From Mucilaginibacter sp. OK268 (GTDB lineage Bacteria; Bacteroidota; Bacteroidia; Sphingobacteriales; Sphingobacteriaceae), in NCBI RefSeq assembly GCF_900103125.1, contig NZ_FNJV01000003.1, positions 930,001-994,000 of the forward strand: a stretch of DNA of 64,000 nucleotides, read 5' to 3'. This document shows, piece by piece, positions 8,405 to 16,758 of the stretch (position 1 is the stretch's first letter; each line of letters starts with the position of its first letter). Below the pieces are notes generated by a model. That model searched no databases. It had not been told where the DNA came from and saw nothing but the letters and a program-made list of their open reading frames with translations. A program made the translations under genes and the position numbers.

Positions 8405-9172
8405 TTAAATCAGGTAAATCAACCCCATAACCAGGGCAGCCATCAGGGTATTTAAAAAGTTTACGGCATTGTTGCCGATGTATCCACGGCGTTCCAATAA
8501 GGCTCCCAGTACAGAATCTGTTAAATTACCTATTGTTCCGGCAATAACAATCCAGATCAAACTGCTGCCCCATCCAAAGCCAACGGCATATACCAGGGCT
8601 ATAACGCAGCTGCCGGCCACGCCAAATAAAGTACCTTCTATGCTTATCACACCATCCAATCCCCCCTGGTCGGGCTTTAGCGTAATGATGTTAAAAAACC
8701 GCCTGCCATAAACGATGCCCAGTTCAGACGACAGTGTGTCTGCCGTTGCCGAGGCAAAACTGCCAGCCATCATCAATATCCAAAGCGTGTTATATGCAGG
8801 AAATGATAAAACTAAAAGTCCGGTTATGGCACCTACACCCGCATTGGCCAATACCTGGGCAGGGGTTCTACCGCCCTGATGTTCTTCGGGACTGGCAAAA
8901 CTTTGCTTTCTATGTTTTTGCCATGATGTGGCAGCCGAACCTAAAATAAAAAAAGTGGTCATCATAGCCACGCCTGTGTATCCAGCGCCGGCAAAAACCA
9001 AACAGGCAACCACAGCGCCAGTGATGGCCGCCACCGGAGTTAGTTTACGGGCCGATATGCTGTAAACTACGCCTGCGATCAGGGTCAAAACCAATAAACC
9101 ATAGTGTGCCAGCATGGATGTTAGAGTCAACAATAGTAAAAACAATAATAAGTCATTAATTTCAATAATCAT
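8405..9172 (-). CDS. DUF92 (TMEM19-like) integral membrane protein
   Basis: The start is chosen at 9172 (MIIEINDLLLF); the longer frame adds 36 residues of unlikely composition. The 255-residue product is almost entirely hydrophobic, with about six or seven membrane helices and the DUF92 signatures RKLTPVAAITGAVVA, ASATADTLSSELG and GNLTDSVLGALLERRG. Plant and cyanobacterial members of this family act as phytyl-phosphate kinases, so a polyprenyl or isoprenoid phosphate substrate at the inner membrane is plausible. That is inference, because the bacterial members are mostly uncharacterised. It is probably transcribed with the downstream M90 peptidase gene. Confidence 0.85.
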   Translation of the reverse strand: MIIEINDLLLFLLLLTLTSMLAHYGLLVLTLIAGVVYSISARKLTPVAAITGAVVACLVFAGAGYTGVAMMTTFFILGSAATSWQKHRKQSFASPEEHQGGRTPAQVLANAGVGAITGLLVLSFPAYNTLWILMMAGSFASATADTLSSELGIVYGRRFFNIITLKPDQGGLDGVISIEGTLFGVAGSCVIALVYAVGFGWGSSLIWIVIAGTIGNLTDSVLGALLERRGYIGNNAVNFLNTLMAALVMGLIYLI

Positions 9173-9470
9173 TTCCAATTCAGGTGAAGGCAGGGAAAAG
9201 GCACTTAAACAGTTGCATATAATTGGGCTAAAGCCATTTTCTTCTGTTGCACTTCTTCCGTCCCATAAATGAGATGGCAATCAATTTAAATCAGGTTTAA
9301 TATTTCATTGCCGTTTGGCTTTAGCCAACGGTTGGTAAACATGATAAAGTCCCGGCTTCAGCCAAATTCAACGATGAAAGTTTTCAAAATGACTACCTAT
9401 CCAGATTTAGGTTCTGATCAGTCAATTAGCTTGTTGTTTTTCCTTATTCTCAAATCTTGGCACCTGATTC

Positions 9471-9500
9471 TTGATTCCAACACCTTTCTCCCTATTTTTG
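9471..9500 (+). promoter_or_regulatory. Candidate Bacteroidota promoter (TTG-N19-TATTTTTG)
   Basis: TTG at 9471-9473 and TATTTTTG at 9493-9500 are separated by 19 nt, matching the -33/-7 arrangement known from Bacteroidota. Transcription would start about 9506, one or two bases before the ATG at 9508, implying a leaderless or nearly leaderless mRNA. The -33 TTG is supplied by an AATCAAGA-family repeat arm (9455-9478). The rest of the 335-bp gap (9173-9507) shows nothing else. Confidence 0.5.
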
Positions 9501-9507
9501 CCCACGT

Positions 9508-10197
9508 ATGAAAGATATATTAGGCCAGGCCATCCATGATTATTATTATAAAAAGCCGGAGCATCAGCTTTGGATCAATAATCAGTATGGCCCAAGTGAA
9601 GAAATGCCCGTGGAGGCTTATTTTCGCGAAGAAGACGATATGCCCGACATAGAGTGGCTGGCCCTAAACGAGTGCCGGGGCGATATATTGGATATCGGTG
9701 CCGGTGCGGGCGGGCATGTGTTACTACTGCAGGAACGTGGCTTTGATGCTACCGCATTGGAGATATCCGACCTGGCATCAGCAGTAATGAAGGCTCGCGG
9801 AGTTAATAAAGTGATCACTGCCGATATATTTGAATATCAGGAGCAGCAATATGACACCCTGCTGTTGCTTATGAACGGCATCGGTTTAACCGGTACACTA
9901 CTCAAGCTAAAAACTTTTTTACAACACGCCAAGCAACTGCTTAAACCGGGCGGACAGCTTTTGTTTGATTCCTCAGACATCGCCTATTTATATGAGGGTA
10001 AACTCCCCGAAAACGGACCATATTACGGCGAAATTCAATACCAGTATCAATATAACCAGCAAAAAAGCGACTGGTTCCCATGGCTCTATATCGACGAACA
10101 AACACTCACCGGCATTGCCAGCGAAATGGGTTATGATATGGAAGTACTGCTCGAAGATGAGTTTAAACAGTATCTGGTAAGGCTCACTTTAAAGTAG
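9508..10197 (+). CDS. Class I SAM-dependent methyltransferase
   Basis: The 229-residue protein has the SAM-binding motif I at residues 59-68 (GDILDIGAGAGGH), an acidic residue at the end of strand 2 (ATALEISDLA), motif II-like VITADIFEY and post-motif LLKPGGQLLFDSSD. The N-terminal ~50 residues (DYYYKKPEHQLWINNQYGP) form a cap of unknown specificity. It is cytoplasmic by composition. The substrate cannot be read from the sequence. It stands alone on the plus strand. Directly downstream is the first copy of the duplicated hairpin/GTTAAAA block; the second methyltransferase in the window (50082-50684) is followed by the other copy. Confidence 0.85.
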   Translation: MKDILGQAIHDYYYKKPEHQLWINNQYGPSEEMPVEAYFREEDDMPDIEWLALNECRGDILDIGAGAGGHVLLLQERGFDATALEISDLASAVMKARGVNKVITADIFEYQEQQYDTLLLLMNGIGLTGTLLKLKTFLQHAKQLLKPGGQLLFDSSDIAYLYEGKLPENGPYYGEIQYQYQYNQQKSDWFPWLYIDEQTLTGIASEMGYDMEVLLEDEFKQYLVRLTLK

Positions 10198-10240
10198 ATA
10201 TTTACCACTGCACCACATTGCAAATCTCAAAGATTTTTAG

Positions 10241-10515
10241 TATATTTAAGCATATCCAACCGCCAGCCCTGCTTGTTTGAAAAACATAAGCAGGGCTGTT
10301 TAATTAAGGGGTGAAAAGGCTCAAAACAAATCATAATTTTTATTTAAAAAATTGAATATCAATATTTTAAAACTTTTTAAACTTTTCAAAACCGTGTTAA
10401 AATTTGTTAAAAAGTGTTAAAATAGATGGTTTTACATCAAAATCAGGGTATTTTTAGTTTGTTTTCACCCCAATTTCGAACAGAAAAGTGTTAAAATAGA
10501 GCTTTAAAAAGTTTT
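10241..10515 (+). ncRNA. Block A: TATATTT box, GC hairpin and phased GTTAAAA array (candidate ncRNA or regulatory DNA)
   Basis: The order is: TATATTTA at 10241-10248; an 11-bp hairpin CAGCCCTGCTT / AAGCAGGGCTG at 10264-10274 and 10288-10298; 70 nt of A/G-rich sequence; AAAACTTTTTAAA at 10369-10381; and its exact reverse complement TTTAAAAAGTTTT at 10503-10515. The 121 nt between them hold GTTAAAA at 10396, 10406 and 10416 (10-bp steps) and again at 10490. Block B (50715-50985) repeats this order and spacing. It occupies most of the gap between the methyltransferase and pirin genes; no reading frame fits it. The hairpin alone could terminate the upstream gene, but that does not explain the rest. 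The type given is provisional. Confidence 0.5.
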
Positions 10516-10662
10516 TAGTTATTTGAATTTTATAATTTTTGATTTTAAACGGTCAAAAGTGCAGGTGATAAATTGATCCCGAACCAAAACGAAAATTTTG
10601 ACAGTCCAGAACCCCTAAGCTTATCCCGTTTTTTTATCTTTATCAAGTTTTAGCACCATACC

Positions 10663-11517
10663 ATGAAAAAAGCTATCGACCATATACTGGAAGGCCGCGA
10701 GAAAAAAATAACCGAAGAGGATGTAGTAATACAGCCCTTACCCCATCAAAATTTCCGGTTTGCAAACCCTTTTATTGTTTTGCACCACATGAGGCCGGTT
10801 ATTATTAAACCGGGGCAATCATCAAGGATACACCCGCATCCGCATCGTGGATTTAGTCCGTATACCATTATGCTGCAAGGCGAAGGCTATCACCGGGATA
10901 ATGCAGGCAACGATAAAGTAATAAAAGCCGGCGATGTACAACAAATGTTTGCAGGAAGGGGCATTTTACACAGCGAGGGCCCAACCGACAAAATGTTAAA
11001 GCAAGGTGGCACACAGGAGTTGATACAACTTTGGATAAATGCCCCAAAAGCCAACAAATGGGATGAACCTTTTTACCAGGCCGCTACTCAAGAACAGCAA
11101 CCCCGGGTATTAGAGGGTGATGGGGTGAATTGCCGCCTGTTAAGCGGCGCCTATGAAGGTAAAACCGGACCTATAAAAAACTTTACGCCCGTTATTTCTA
11201 TAGTCGGTGAAATAGCAGCAAGTAAAACAGCCAATTTTACTGCTACACCTGGTTACTGGGCTTTGCTATATATTATTCACGGCGATGTAGTGGTTAACGA
11301 TACTGCGGTATCTGCTCATAACCTTATCGTATTCAGTAAAGAAAATGAGGATGTCGCTATAACAGCCACCACCGATGCACAGGTATTATACCTATCGGCA
11401 GAGCCTATTGAGGAGCCCGTTGCGGCGAAAGATAACTTTGTAATGAACACACCCGAAGAAAACGAACAGGCCATTGCTGATTACAAGAATGGCCTGTTCG
11501 GAACTTTAAGTTTTTAA
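10663..11517 (+). CDS. Pirin family protein
   Basis: The 284-residue protein is a bicupin of the pirin family. The N-terminal cupin has HPHPHRGF (res 57-64) and ILHSEGP (101-107). By comparison with human pirin, His59, His61, His103 and Glu105 would bind iron. The C-terminal cupin (res ~160-260) and the tail NTPEENEQAIADYKNGLFG are typical. Bacterial pirins include quercetin 2,3-dioxygenases and regulators of pyruvate dehydrogenase, so function is open. It is cytoplasmic. The ATG follows an AT-rich leader with no clear SD. Upstream lies block A, whose right end is 147 bp away. Confidence 0.9.
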   Translation: MKKAIDHILEGREKKITEEDVVIQPLPHQNFRFANPFIVLHHMRPVIIKPGQSSRIHPHPHRGFSPYTIMLQGEGYHRDNAGNDKVIKAGDVQQMFAGRGILHSEGPTDKMLKQGGTQELIQLWINAPKANKWDEPFYQAATQEQQPRVLEGDGVNCRLLSGAYEGKTGPIKNFTPVISIVGEIAASKTANFTATPGYWALLYIIHGDVVVNDTAVSAHNLIVFSKENEDVAITATTDAQVLYLSAEPIEEPVAAKDNFVMNTPEENEQAIADYKNGLFGTLSF

Positions 11518-11526
11518 CCGGGCAGT

Positions 11527-12354
11527 TTATTTGGCTTTGCGGAGATAAATATTACCATTCATGTTCTTCATCAGCATTTCGGGGCCGCCGCCATCAATTT
11601 TTCCGTAAACCCAATCATCAATTTTAAGGCTGTACATGCCGTTTTTATTAGTACGGGTAACCGCAGGTTTCTGCATAGTACTCACCACGTCAAAGTCGGT
11701 ATAAATATCCCCACGATCTGATTTGAGTTTTACATTCGCCTTCAATGTGGCCGGGAAACTTACATCTACATTTCCATTCAATGTAGTGAAGGCCATAGCC
11801 GCTTTTGGGTCGATAGATCTGAACGTAACGGTCACATCGCCATTAATTGTATTAGCCACTACAGAACCAGAAACACCGTTTAGTTTGATATGACCATTTA
11901 CATTAATTATCTCCAACTCGCCTTTTACATTGGAGACAATGATATTGCCATCATTTACAGTAGATATCTTTAATTTGGCCCCGTTTTGCGGTACTTTAAT
12001 AATTAAATTAACAAACCTGCCGGCACTACCTCCTACATTCACCTCGTTGTTTTTTTCTTCTGCGGTAACATCCAGATTATTATTGCCGATCAGGCGTTTC
12101 ATGCCGTTGCCGCTCTCTTTTATATGACCATGCCTATCCTCTCCCGACTGGGCATCTATGACAATGTCTTTACCTTCGTAACCTGTTACCGTAATGGAGC
12201 CCCGTACCAATCCTGCGCTTAATTTATAAGCTTTACCTGGATCGCTTAAGGGAACTACTAATTGCCCTGAACCATTTTGTGCCTGGATACGTGTATTTGC
12301 TAATAAAATGGCAATCAGTACCCCGGTAATTTTTATAGTTTTTATCATTTTCAT
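11527..12354 (-). CDS. Exported DUF4097 (adhesin-like beta-solenoid) protein
   Basis: The 275-residue protein starts MKMIKTIKITG with a signal peptide cleaved near NTRIQAQ. The rest consists of short beta repeats with the DUF4097 pattern, seen in LKISTVNDGNIIVSNVKGEL, EIINVNGHIKLNGVSGS and TLNGNVDVSFP. Such proteins form right-handed beta-solenoids; their role is unclear, though they often sit beside ECF sigma or stress regulators. It is last in a leftward operon of sigma, anti-sigma and two DUF4097 genes, and is 14 bp from its paralogue. It could be an envelope target or sensor partner of the sigma/anti-sigma pair. Export is well supported; the function is not known. Confidence 0.8.
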   Translation of the reverse strand: MKMIKTIKITGVLIAILLANTRIQAQNGSGQLVVPLSDPGKAYKLSAGLVRGSITVTGYEGKDIVIDAQSGEDRHGHIKESGNGMKRLIGNNNLDVTAEEKNNEVNVGGSAGRFVNLIIKVPQNGAKLKISTVNDGNIIVSNVKGELEIINVNGHIKLNGVSGSVVANTINGDVTVTFRSIDPKAAMAFTTLNGNVDVSFPATLKANVKLKSDRGDIYTDFDVVSTMQKPAVTRTNKNGMYSLKIDDWVYGKIDGGGPEMLMKNMNGNIYLRKAK

Positions 12355-12368
12355 GTCCTTAGCTTTTA

Positions 12369-13217
12369 CTATTGTTTTTTAATATAGATATCCCCGTTAA
12401 GGGTTTCAAACTTGAATAATTTACCACCAGACCCTATCCTTACATCGGAGTTTTTGCTGAGTTTGTAAGTGGTACCTTTATTATTTTTTGACTGCGTTGT
12501 AATTACCTTGCTGGGCATTACCTCCGCGTTAGGAAAATCCGTATAAAACTGACCGTTCATACTTTTAAATTCCATATCGGCAGATAAGGCCGCTGGATAA
12601 GTAACCTTTACTTCTCCATTTATAGTTTTATAGGATGATGCTTCTGCCGGAACTTTAAGATAATTAGCAGTAACTGCCCCGTTAATTGTATGAGCGTCTG
12701 TAGTACCTTTTGCGTTAACGATATCTATAGGGCCGTTTATATTATTGATGTTTAATGTACCGTAAACGTCTTTAACAGTAATATGACCATTATTGATAGT
12801 TGATACCCGGAGATTGGTGTTGAACGGCACTTTCACTGTAAACTCCAGGTTGAGTTTGTACTTAACTTCCGTGTCATCACCATCGCGCCAACTGTGGTGA
12901 GGTTTTGAATTGTAAGGTTTCGCGATATAGGCTATCACACTATCAGATTTCTGATCAAAGGCAAGCTTAACTTCATTTTTTCCCTGATCCACAATTTGCT
13001 GATCCCTGCCCGAGATGGTTTCATCAATTTCCATGATCACCTTATCGCCCAAATAACCTTCTACATTGATGGAGCCATAAACATTGTAAATGGCCACAAC
13101 CCCACTTTGCAAGGTAAACTGCTTGCTGATATGTTGTTTAAACTCCTGGGCCGAGGCCGAGAATTGGGCAAAACAAAGCCCTGCTCCCGCCAGAACGGGG
13201 ATCAATAATTTTTTCAT
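12369..13217 (-). CDS. Exported DUF4097 (adhesin-like) protein, paralogue
   Basis: The 282-residue product has a signal peptide (MKKLLIPVLAGAGLCFAQFS, cleavage near ASAQ) and the same repeat logic as its downstream neighbour: LRVSTINNGHITVKDVYG, TLNINNINGPIDIVNAKG and KTINGEVKVTYPAAL. The last strand ETLNGDIYIKKQ mirrors the neighbour's MNGNIYLRKAK, which points to tandem duplication followed by divergence. It lies 9 bp from the anti-sigma gene and is therefore almost certainly co-transcribed with it. DUF4097 proteins have no established biochemical activity. Confidence 0.8.
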   Translation of the reverse strand: MKKLLIPVLAGAGLCFAQFSASAQEFKQHISKQFTLQSGVVAIYNVYGSINVEGYLGDKVIMEIDETISGRDQQIVDQGKNEVKLAFDQKSDSVIAYIAKPYNSKPHHSWRDGDDTEVKYKLNLEFTVKVPFNTNLRVSTINNGHITVKDVYGTLNINNINGPIDIVNAKGTTDAHTINGAVTANYLKVPAEASSYKTINGEVKVTYPAALSADMEFKSMNGQFYTDFPNAEVMPSKVITTQSKNNKGTTYKLSKNSDVRIGSGGKLFKFETLNGDIYIKKQ

Positions 13218-13226
13218 AAATTGGTT

Positions 13227-14060
13227 TTAAATAAGTTGTGTTATCGTTTCTTTGATCTTTTCACGTACACCACGATCCAGATCTTTTTGTTTTAATAATT
13301 CTTTAAATGAACCTATCGAACGTTTTTCCTGTAGCTTGAGCATCACATCGGCTATGGCCGACTGCATTAATGGTGAATCCTGATCTAAAATAGAGCGGAT
13401 AAGCCCCTCCCTAACCTCGGGATGATCAGACAAATGCGCCAGGGCATCAAGTGTGCTCAGCCGTACATTTACATTAGGATCGTTGTTTAACGTGGCCAAC
13501 AGCGCGCTGATAACCTGTTTATCGACATGTTTTATTTCACTGGTATAGCTTACCCCTCTCATCCGTTCAGATGCCGACGGGTTTTCCAACAAGGCCAGCA
13601 TCATGGTTTGTCTTAATTCATGTACCTGTGATGAAAGTGCCTGCAACTGCTGATCTTGTTTATCAGTTCGGCTGGAATAAAAAACCCAGTATCCGCAAGC
13701 AAAACTGATCAACACTACGATCATGCTATAGGCTAATGGCCAGCGCGGTTGCAATTGCCATAATTTATTTGAGTTATCAGTTATTCTGTCCCAAAAACCT
13801 CTTTTTTCTGCAACCGATGCTGTATAAGTATCCAGCATGGCATAAAATTTCACCTTTACATTTACAGATGGCTCTGGTGTTTCCAGATCACCCAGTTCAT
13901 CCCACAGCTCTTTCATGGCCGCCAGTTCCTGTCCACAACTATCACAACCGGCAACATGGGTTTCCAGCTCCGTTTGTTGTTCGGTTGTTAGCTGTTTATT
14001 CATATAATCTGTAAACAGCTCCTGGTATTGCTCACACTTCATCTTATTTCTGTTTAGCAT
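13227..14060 (-). CDS. Anti-sigma factor with zf-HC2, one membrane helix and HEAT repeats
   Basis: The frame starts at 14060 and overlaps the sigma gene by 7 bp; an ATG at 14042 (MKCEQYQELF) is an equally plausible start. From the first ATG the 277 residues comprise a zinc-finger anti-sigma domain (HVAGCDSC, the HxxxCxxC of zf-HC2, near res 31-41), a membrane helix (WPLAYSMIVVLISFACGYWV, res ~107-126), a short coiled coil, and a C-terminal HEAT-like region (VISALLATLNNDPNVNVRLS, then LDALAHLSDHPEVREGLI). The cytoplasmic part should hold the sigma factor inactive. The HEAT part, predicted outside the membrane, may sense protein partners such as the DUF4097 products. Confidence 0.85.
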   Translation of the reverse strand: MLNRNKMKCEQYQELFTDYMNKQLTTEQQTELETHVAGCDSCGQELAAMKELWDELGDLETPEPSVNVKVKFYAMLDTYTASVAEKRGFWDRITDNSNKLWQLQPRWPLAYSMIVVLISFACGYWVFYSSRTDKQDQQLQALSSQVHELRQTMMLALLENPSASERMRGVSYTSEIKHVDKQVISALLATLNNDPNVNVRLSTLDALAHLSDHPEVREGLIRSILDQDSPLMQSAIADVMLKLQEKRSIGSFKELLKQKDLDRGVREKIKETITQLI

Positions 14061-14605
14061 TTTCTTTTTAAATAAACCTGCTTTAACTCCTGCATGGCCC
14101 GGTGCGCCCTCACTTTAACAGCACCTTCGGTAGTTTGAAGTATCTGTGCTATTTCCTGGTATTTCAGCTCCTGCAGCCTGCTCATGATCAAAACTTCGCG
14201 GTGATCATCGCTTAAATTTTTCATAGCCCGATGAAGCTCTGTACGCGTTTGTTTTATTTCAAATTGCTCATCGGCTGCGGTGCCTCCGTCAATCCTGTCG
14301 GCAAAGTCTGTCACATCATAGTGCGCAACGTTCTGCGATTTCTTTTTATAGCTGTCTTTTAATACATTACGGGCTATCTGGTACATCCATGCCATAAACT
14401 CGCCGTCGCCGGTAAAGCTGTTACGGTATTTGAGCATTTTGTAAAAAACAGTTTGAACCATATCTTCACTACTTTCCCGGTTATAGGTCATGTGAAACAA
14501 AAAGCCATATAAAACCCTGTGGTACCGCTCAAAAAGCAGCCCCATTTTTTCCAGTTCTCCTGTTTTAACCCGGAGCATGATGGCATTGTCACTTAGCGTA
14601 TTCAA
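14054..14605 (-). CDS. ECF-type RNA polymerase sigma factor
   Basis: The 183-residue protein shows sigma region 2 (FERYHRVLYGFLFHMTYNRE, then SSEDMVQTVFYKMLKYRNSF and GEFMAWMYQIARNVLKD) and region 4 (LSDDHREVLIMSRLQELKYQ, then EIAQILQTTEGAVKVRAHRA). Its 3' end overlaps the anti-sigma start, a standard arrangement for a sigma and its cognate inhibitor. With the two DUF4097 genes it forms one leftward operon that is probably autoregulated. The inducing signal is unknown, but exported partners suggest envelope stress. Confidence 0.92.
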   Translation of the reverse strand: MNTLSDNAIMLRVKTGELEKMGLLFERYHRVLYGFLFHMTYNRESSEDMVQTVFYKMLKYRNSFTGDGEFMAWMYQIARNVLKDSYKKKSQNVAHYDVTDFADRIDGGTAADEQFEIKQTRTELHRAMKNLSDDHREVLIMSRLQELKYQEIAQILQTTEGAVKVRAHRAMQELKQVYLKRKC

Positions 14606-14718
14606 ACAGGTTTAGTTGTTTTAATTTACATTGGAGACTTCTGTAAAAAGAAATGGTTACAGAAAATTTAAGAAATATTGTAATTTACTGATTCTGAGTA
14701 AAAATCAATAAAAAAAAG

Positions 14719-14746
14719 AAGGCCTCCATGATACATGTCGGCCTGT
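14719..14746 (-). terminator. Probable rho-independent terminator for the 14815-15507 gene
   Basis: Read on the minus strand, AGGCC pairs with GGCCT across a 13-nt loop, followed by TTCTTTTTTTT. It lies about 70 bp beyond the stop of the TapB-like gene. The short stem makes the call moderate. The rest of the 209-bp gap up to the sigma gene shows nothing further. Confidence 0.5.
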
Positions 14747-14814
14747 CTTTTCTTGGGATAAGGTAGGTATAAACTCTTCATTACTAATACGCTCCCACCT
14801 GAACGGGCGGGGTA

Positions 14815-15507
14815 TTAATTTATAGCATCAAGCACCATGATACCCATGAGCTTTGATTTTTTATCGTATGTTTCTGATTTTACAAAGCGACCCAATTTAG
14901 GGGCATACCACTCGGCAGCTTTAATATGTACGGGAATACCGATGCCCATCATTTTAATTTTCATGGTAGCATCATAGGTGATCTTGTAACAATCAAAACT
15001 CCCGGCATTGGTGGTAATACTTTCAGCCTTTTCAACCGTCCGGTTAACAATATCCATTTGCATTTGCGACATGGATTGCCCATTATTGCTGATATCAATA
15101 GTAACTGCTCCGTCGTCAAGCTTTTGACCAACGCTCAGATTAAGCGGATAAGCCAGGTATTTGGCATCTCCGGTCATTTTCATGTTGCTGAACTGTTTCA
15201 TGGATGAAGCCGGAACAAAAGCCTTCATATCAATTTTAATGGCGTTGCCATCGCAGATTATTTCAGAGTCGCCACCACCTACTGATTTTCCATTCTTATC
15301 AATAACCTCGCTGTGTACGGTTACCGTAGAGGCGTCTTTTTTGGTGGCTGTGTAGATGAGTTTTCCGGTGGAATTTCCTTTGGCATCCTGGTTTAAATAG
15401 GTTAATTTTTTCCCACTCACCGTGCCAACAAACTGGTTACAATTTTGCGCGATGGCTAATTGACACCCAAAGAACAACAGCGTGATGATAGTGATGACCC
15501 TTTTCAT
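14815..15507 (-). CDS. Exported TapB/DUF3108-like protein
   Basis: The start is chosen at 15507 (MKRVITIITLLFFGCQLAIA, a clear signal peptide); the longer frame adds 13 non-leader residues. The mature ~210-residue protein is rich in beta strands: KLTYLNQDAKGNSTGKLIY, ITTNAGSFDCYKITYDATMK and PVHIKAAEWYAPKLGRFVKS. This order resembles the TapB/DUF3108 lipocalin-like barrel family seen in many Bacteroidota. No catalytic residues are obvious, so a binding or envelope role is likely. It is a monocistronic leftward gene between the lyase gene and the terminator. Confidence 0.65.
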   Translation of the reverse strand: MKRVITIITLLFFGCQLAIAQNCNQFVGTVSGKKLTYLNQDAKGNSTGKLIYTATKKDASTVTVHSEVIDKNGKSVGGGDSEIICDGNAIKIDMKAFVPASSMKQFSNMKMTGDAKYLAYPLNLSVGQKLDDGAVTIDISNNGQSMSQMQMDIVNRTVEKAESITTNAGSFDCYKITYDATMKIKMMGIGIPVHIKAAEWYAPKLGRFVKSETYDKKSKLMGIMVLDAIN

Positions 15508-15657
15508 TTCGACTTTAACATTTACCTGTAAAAGTCTGCTTACCATCAGTTATTCGCAACAGTACAAACACGCTATCGGTATGCGGGTTTTACGCATTCG
15601 TTCAAAGTCCGGATAACATCTATTTTATCCCAATGGTTAAATGGCAGGATCAGTTGG

Positions 15658-16755
15658 TTAATTATTGGTGATGGGCTTCATGACCTGGTCAAGGGCTAAT
15701 TGCCAATTGAATTTTTGCTTTGTGCTATTTACCTGTTGTATATCTTTTATATAAGCCGGGTTAAAATAAGCGGCCAGCGAAAGCGTATAAACCCCATTAG
15801 CCGGTTCAAACAAGGTGCCTGCTTCATATCCCTTTTCGTGGTTTTCGGCACGTTTTTTATCAAATGATACCTTGCTGTTTACAAACTCGCCGTGAGTTTT
15901 AGCTCCTGTTACAAATGGCACTAAAAAATCAACCGATTTTTGGATAGATGCCCCCTTTTCTGACTGGTAGGTAAAATAGTTTTTGCCGTTAGCCCGGTAA
16001 ATAACCATACTGGCCCTTAACAAGGGTTCAAGCGTATAGGTATGGTAATGCAGCGCATCCCTTTCCAAAAAATCAAAACCGCTTCCATCGGCATTCAGGT
16101 TAGCGTTGATCTGTTTTTCCAATTCCTGGTAAATGCGCGGTTCGTAACCCGTGTTATGCAGCGTAAATGCAACCAATGTGATGGTCTTGATACGATGCGA
16201 ATTCCAGTTATTAAAGCCGGTTGTTCTACCCGGTCTGGCAGAGGCGCTGTTGAGTTCTGCTTCACCAACTTTGATCAGCCAGTTGTCAATCTGTTGTTTT
16301 GATTCCGCGGAAACATCATTCCTGATCAGATCATAACCGGTGATGAAATCCTCCAGCTTGGTTTCGTTAATGGGATCGCCATTCGGCTTATTGGTATTAG
16401 CCCAGGCCAACAGAAAATCCTGTGCCTTTTGTAGATAAGATTTTTGCTGATACAACCGGTAACACAAAGCCAGCCCGTAAATTTTTTTTGCATCCTGCAG
16501 TGCTTTAAGACTGGCCGTTTTTGCAGGATTACCAGCCAATACACCCTGAGATACGATTGTTTCGATAGGATTTGGCTGTTCATTTAAAGCCTGTTCTGCA
16601 GTTTGCTTGTTGGGTTCAAATGCTTTTTTAACCTCATCGTTACTTCCGATATTCTTTTTCAATGCCTTAATTTCGGCATCGTTTAAACTAACGTACTGCG
16701 CCTGGGCATACACTCCTGCAACCAGAAAGCCCATCAATAAAACTACTTTTTTCAT
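15658..16755 (-). CDS. Alginate-lyase-superfamily polysaccharide lyase
   Basis: The 365-residue protein has a signal peptide (MKKVVLLMGFLVAGVYAQAQ) and an all-helical alpha-toroid typical of the alginate_lyase (PF05426-type) superfamily. NNWNSHR at 182-188 and DFLERDALHYHTYTLEPLL are the conserved active-site-like segments: an Asn/His pair and a Tyr-rich motif as used for beta-elimination. The polysaccharide is not certain; alginate, glucuronan or another uronate polymer are candidates. It follows the GH88 gene by 3 bp, so the two are translated from one mRNA. That pairing fits a lyase producing unsaturated uronyl ends and a hydrolase removing them. The protein is probably periplasmic. Confidence 0.75.
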   Translation of the reverse strand: MKKVVLLMGFLVAGVYAQAQYVSLNDAEIKALKKNIGSNDEVKKAFEPNKQTAEQALNEQPNPIETIVSQGVLAGNPAKTASLKALQDAKKIYGLALCYRLYQQKSYLQKAQDFLLAWANTNKPNGDPINETKLEDFITGYDLIRNDVSAESKQQIDNWLIKVGEAELNSASARPGRTTGFNNWNSHRIKTITLVAFTLHNTGYEPRIYQELEKQINANLNADGSGFDFLERDALHYHTYTLEPLLRASMVIYRANGKNYFTYQSEKGASIQKSVDFLVPFVTGAKTHGEFVNSKVSFDKKRAENHEKGYEAGTLFEPANGVYTLSLAAYFNPAYIKDIQQVNSTKQKFNWQLALDQVMKPITNN

Positions 16756-16758
16756 CGA

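Noticed and set aside
10264..10298. Block A hairpin considered as a simple terminator
   Set aside because: The T-run after it is weak (TTTAATTAA), and termination does not explain the conserved 13-mers and spacing beyond it. Termination as an additional role is still possible.
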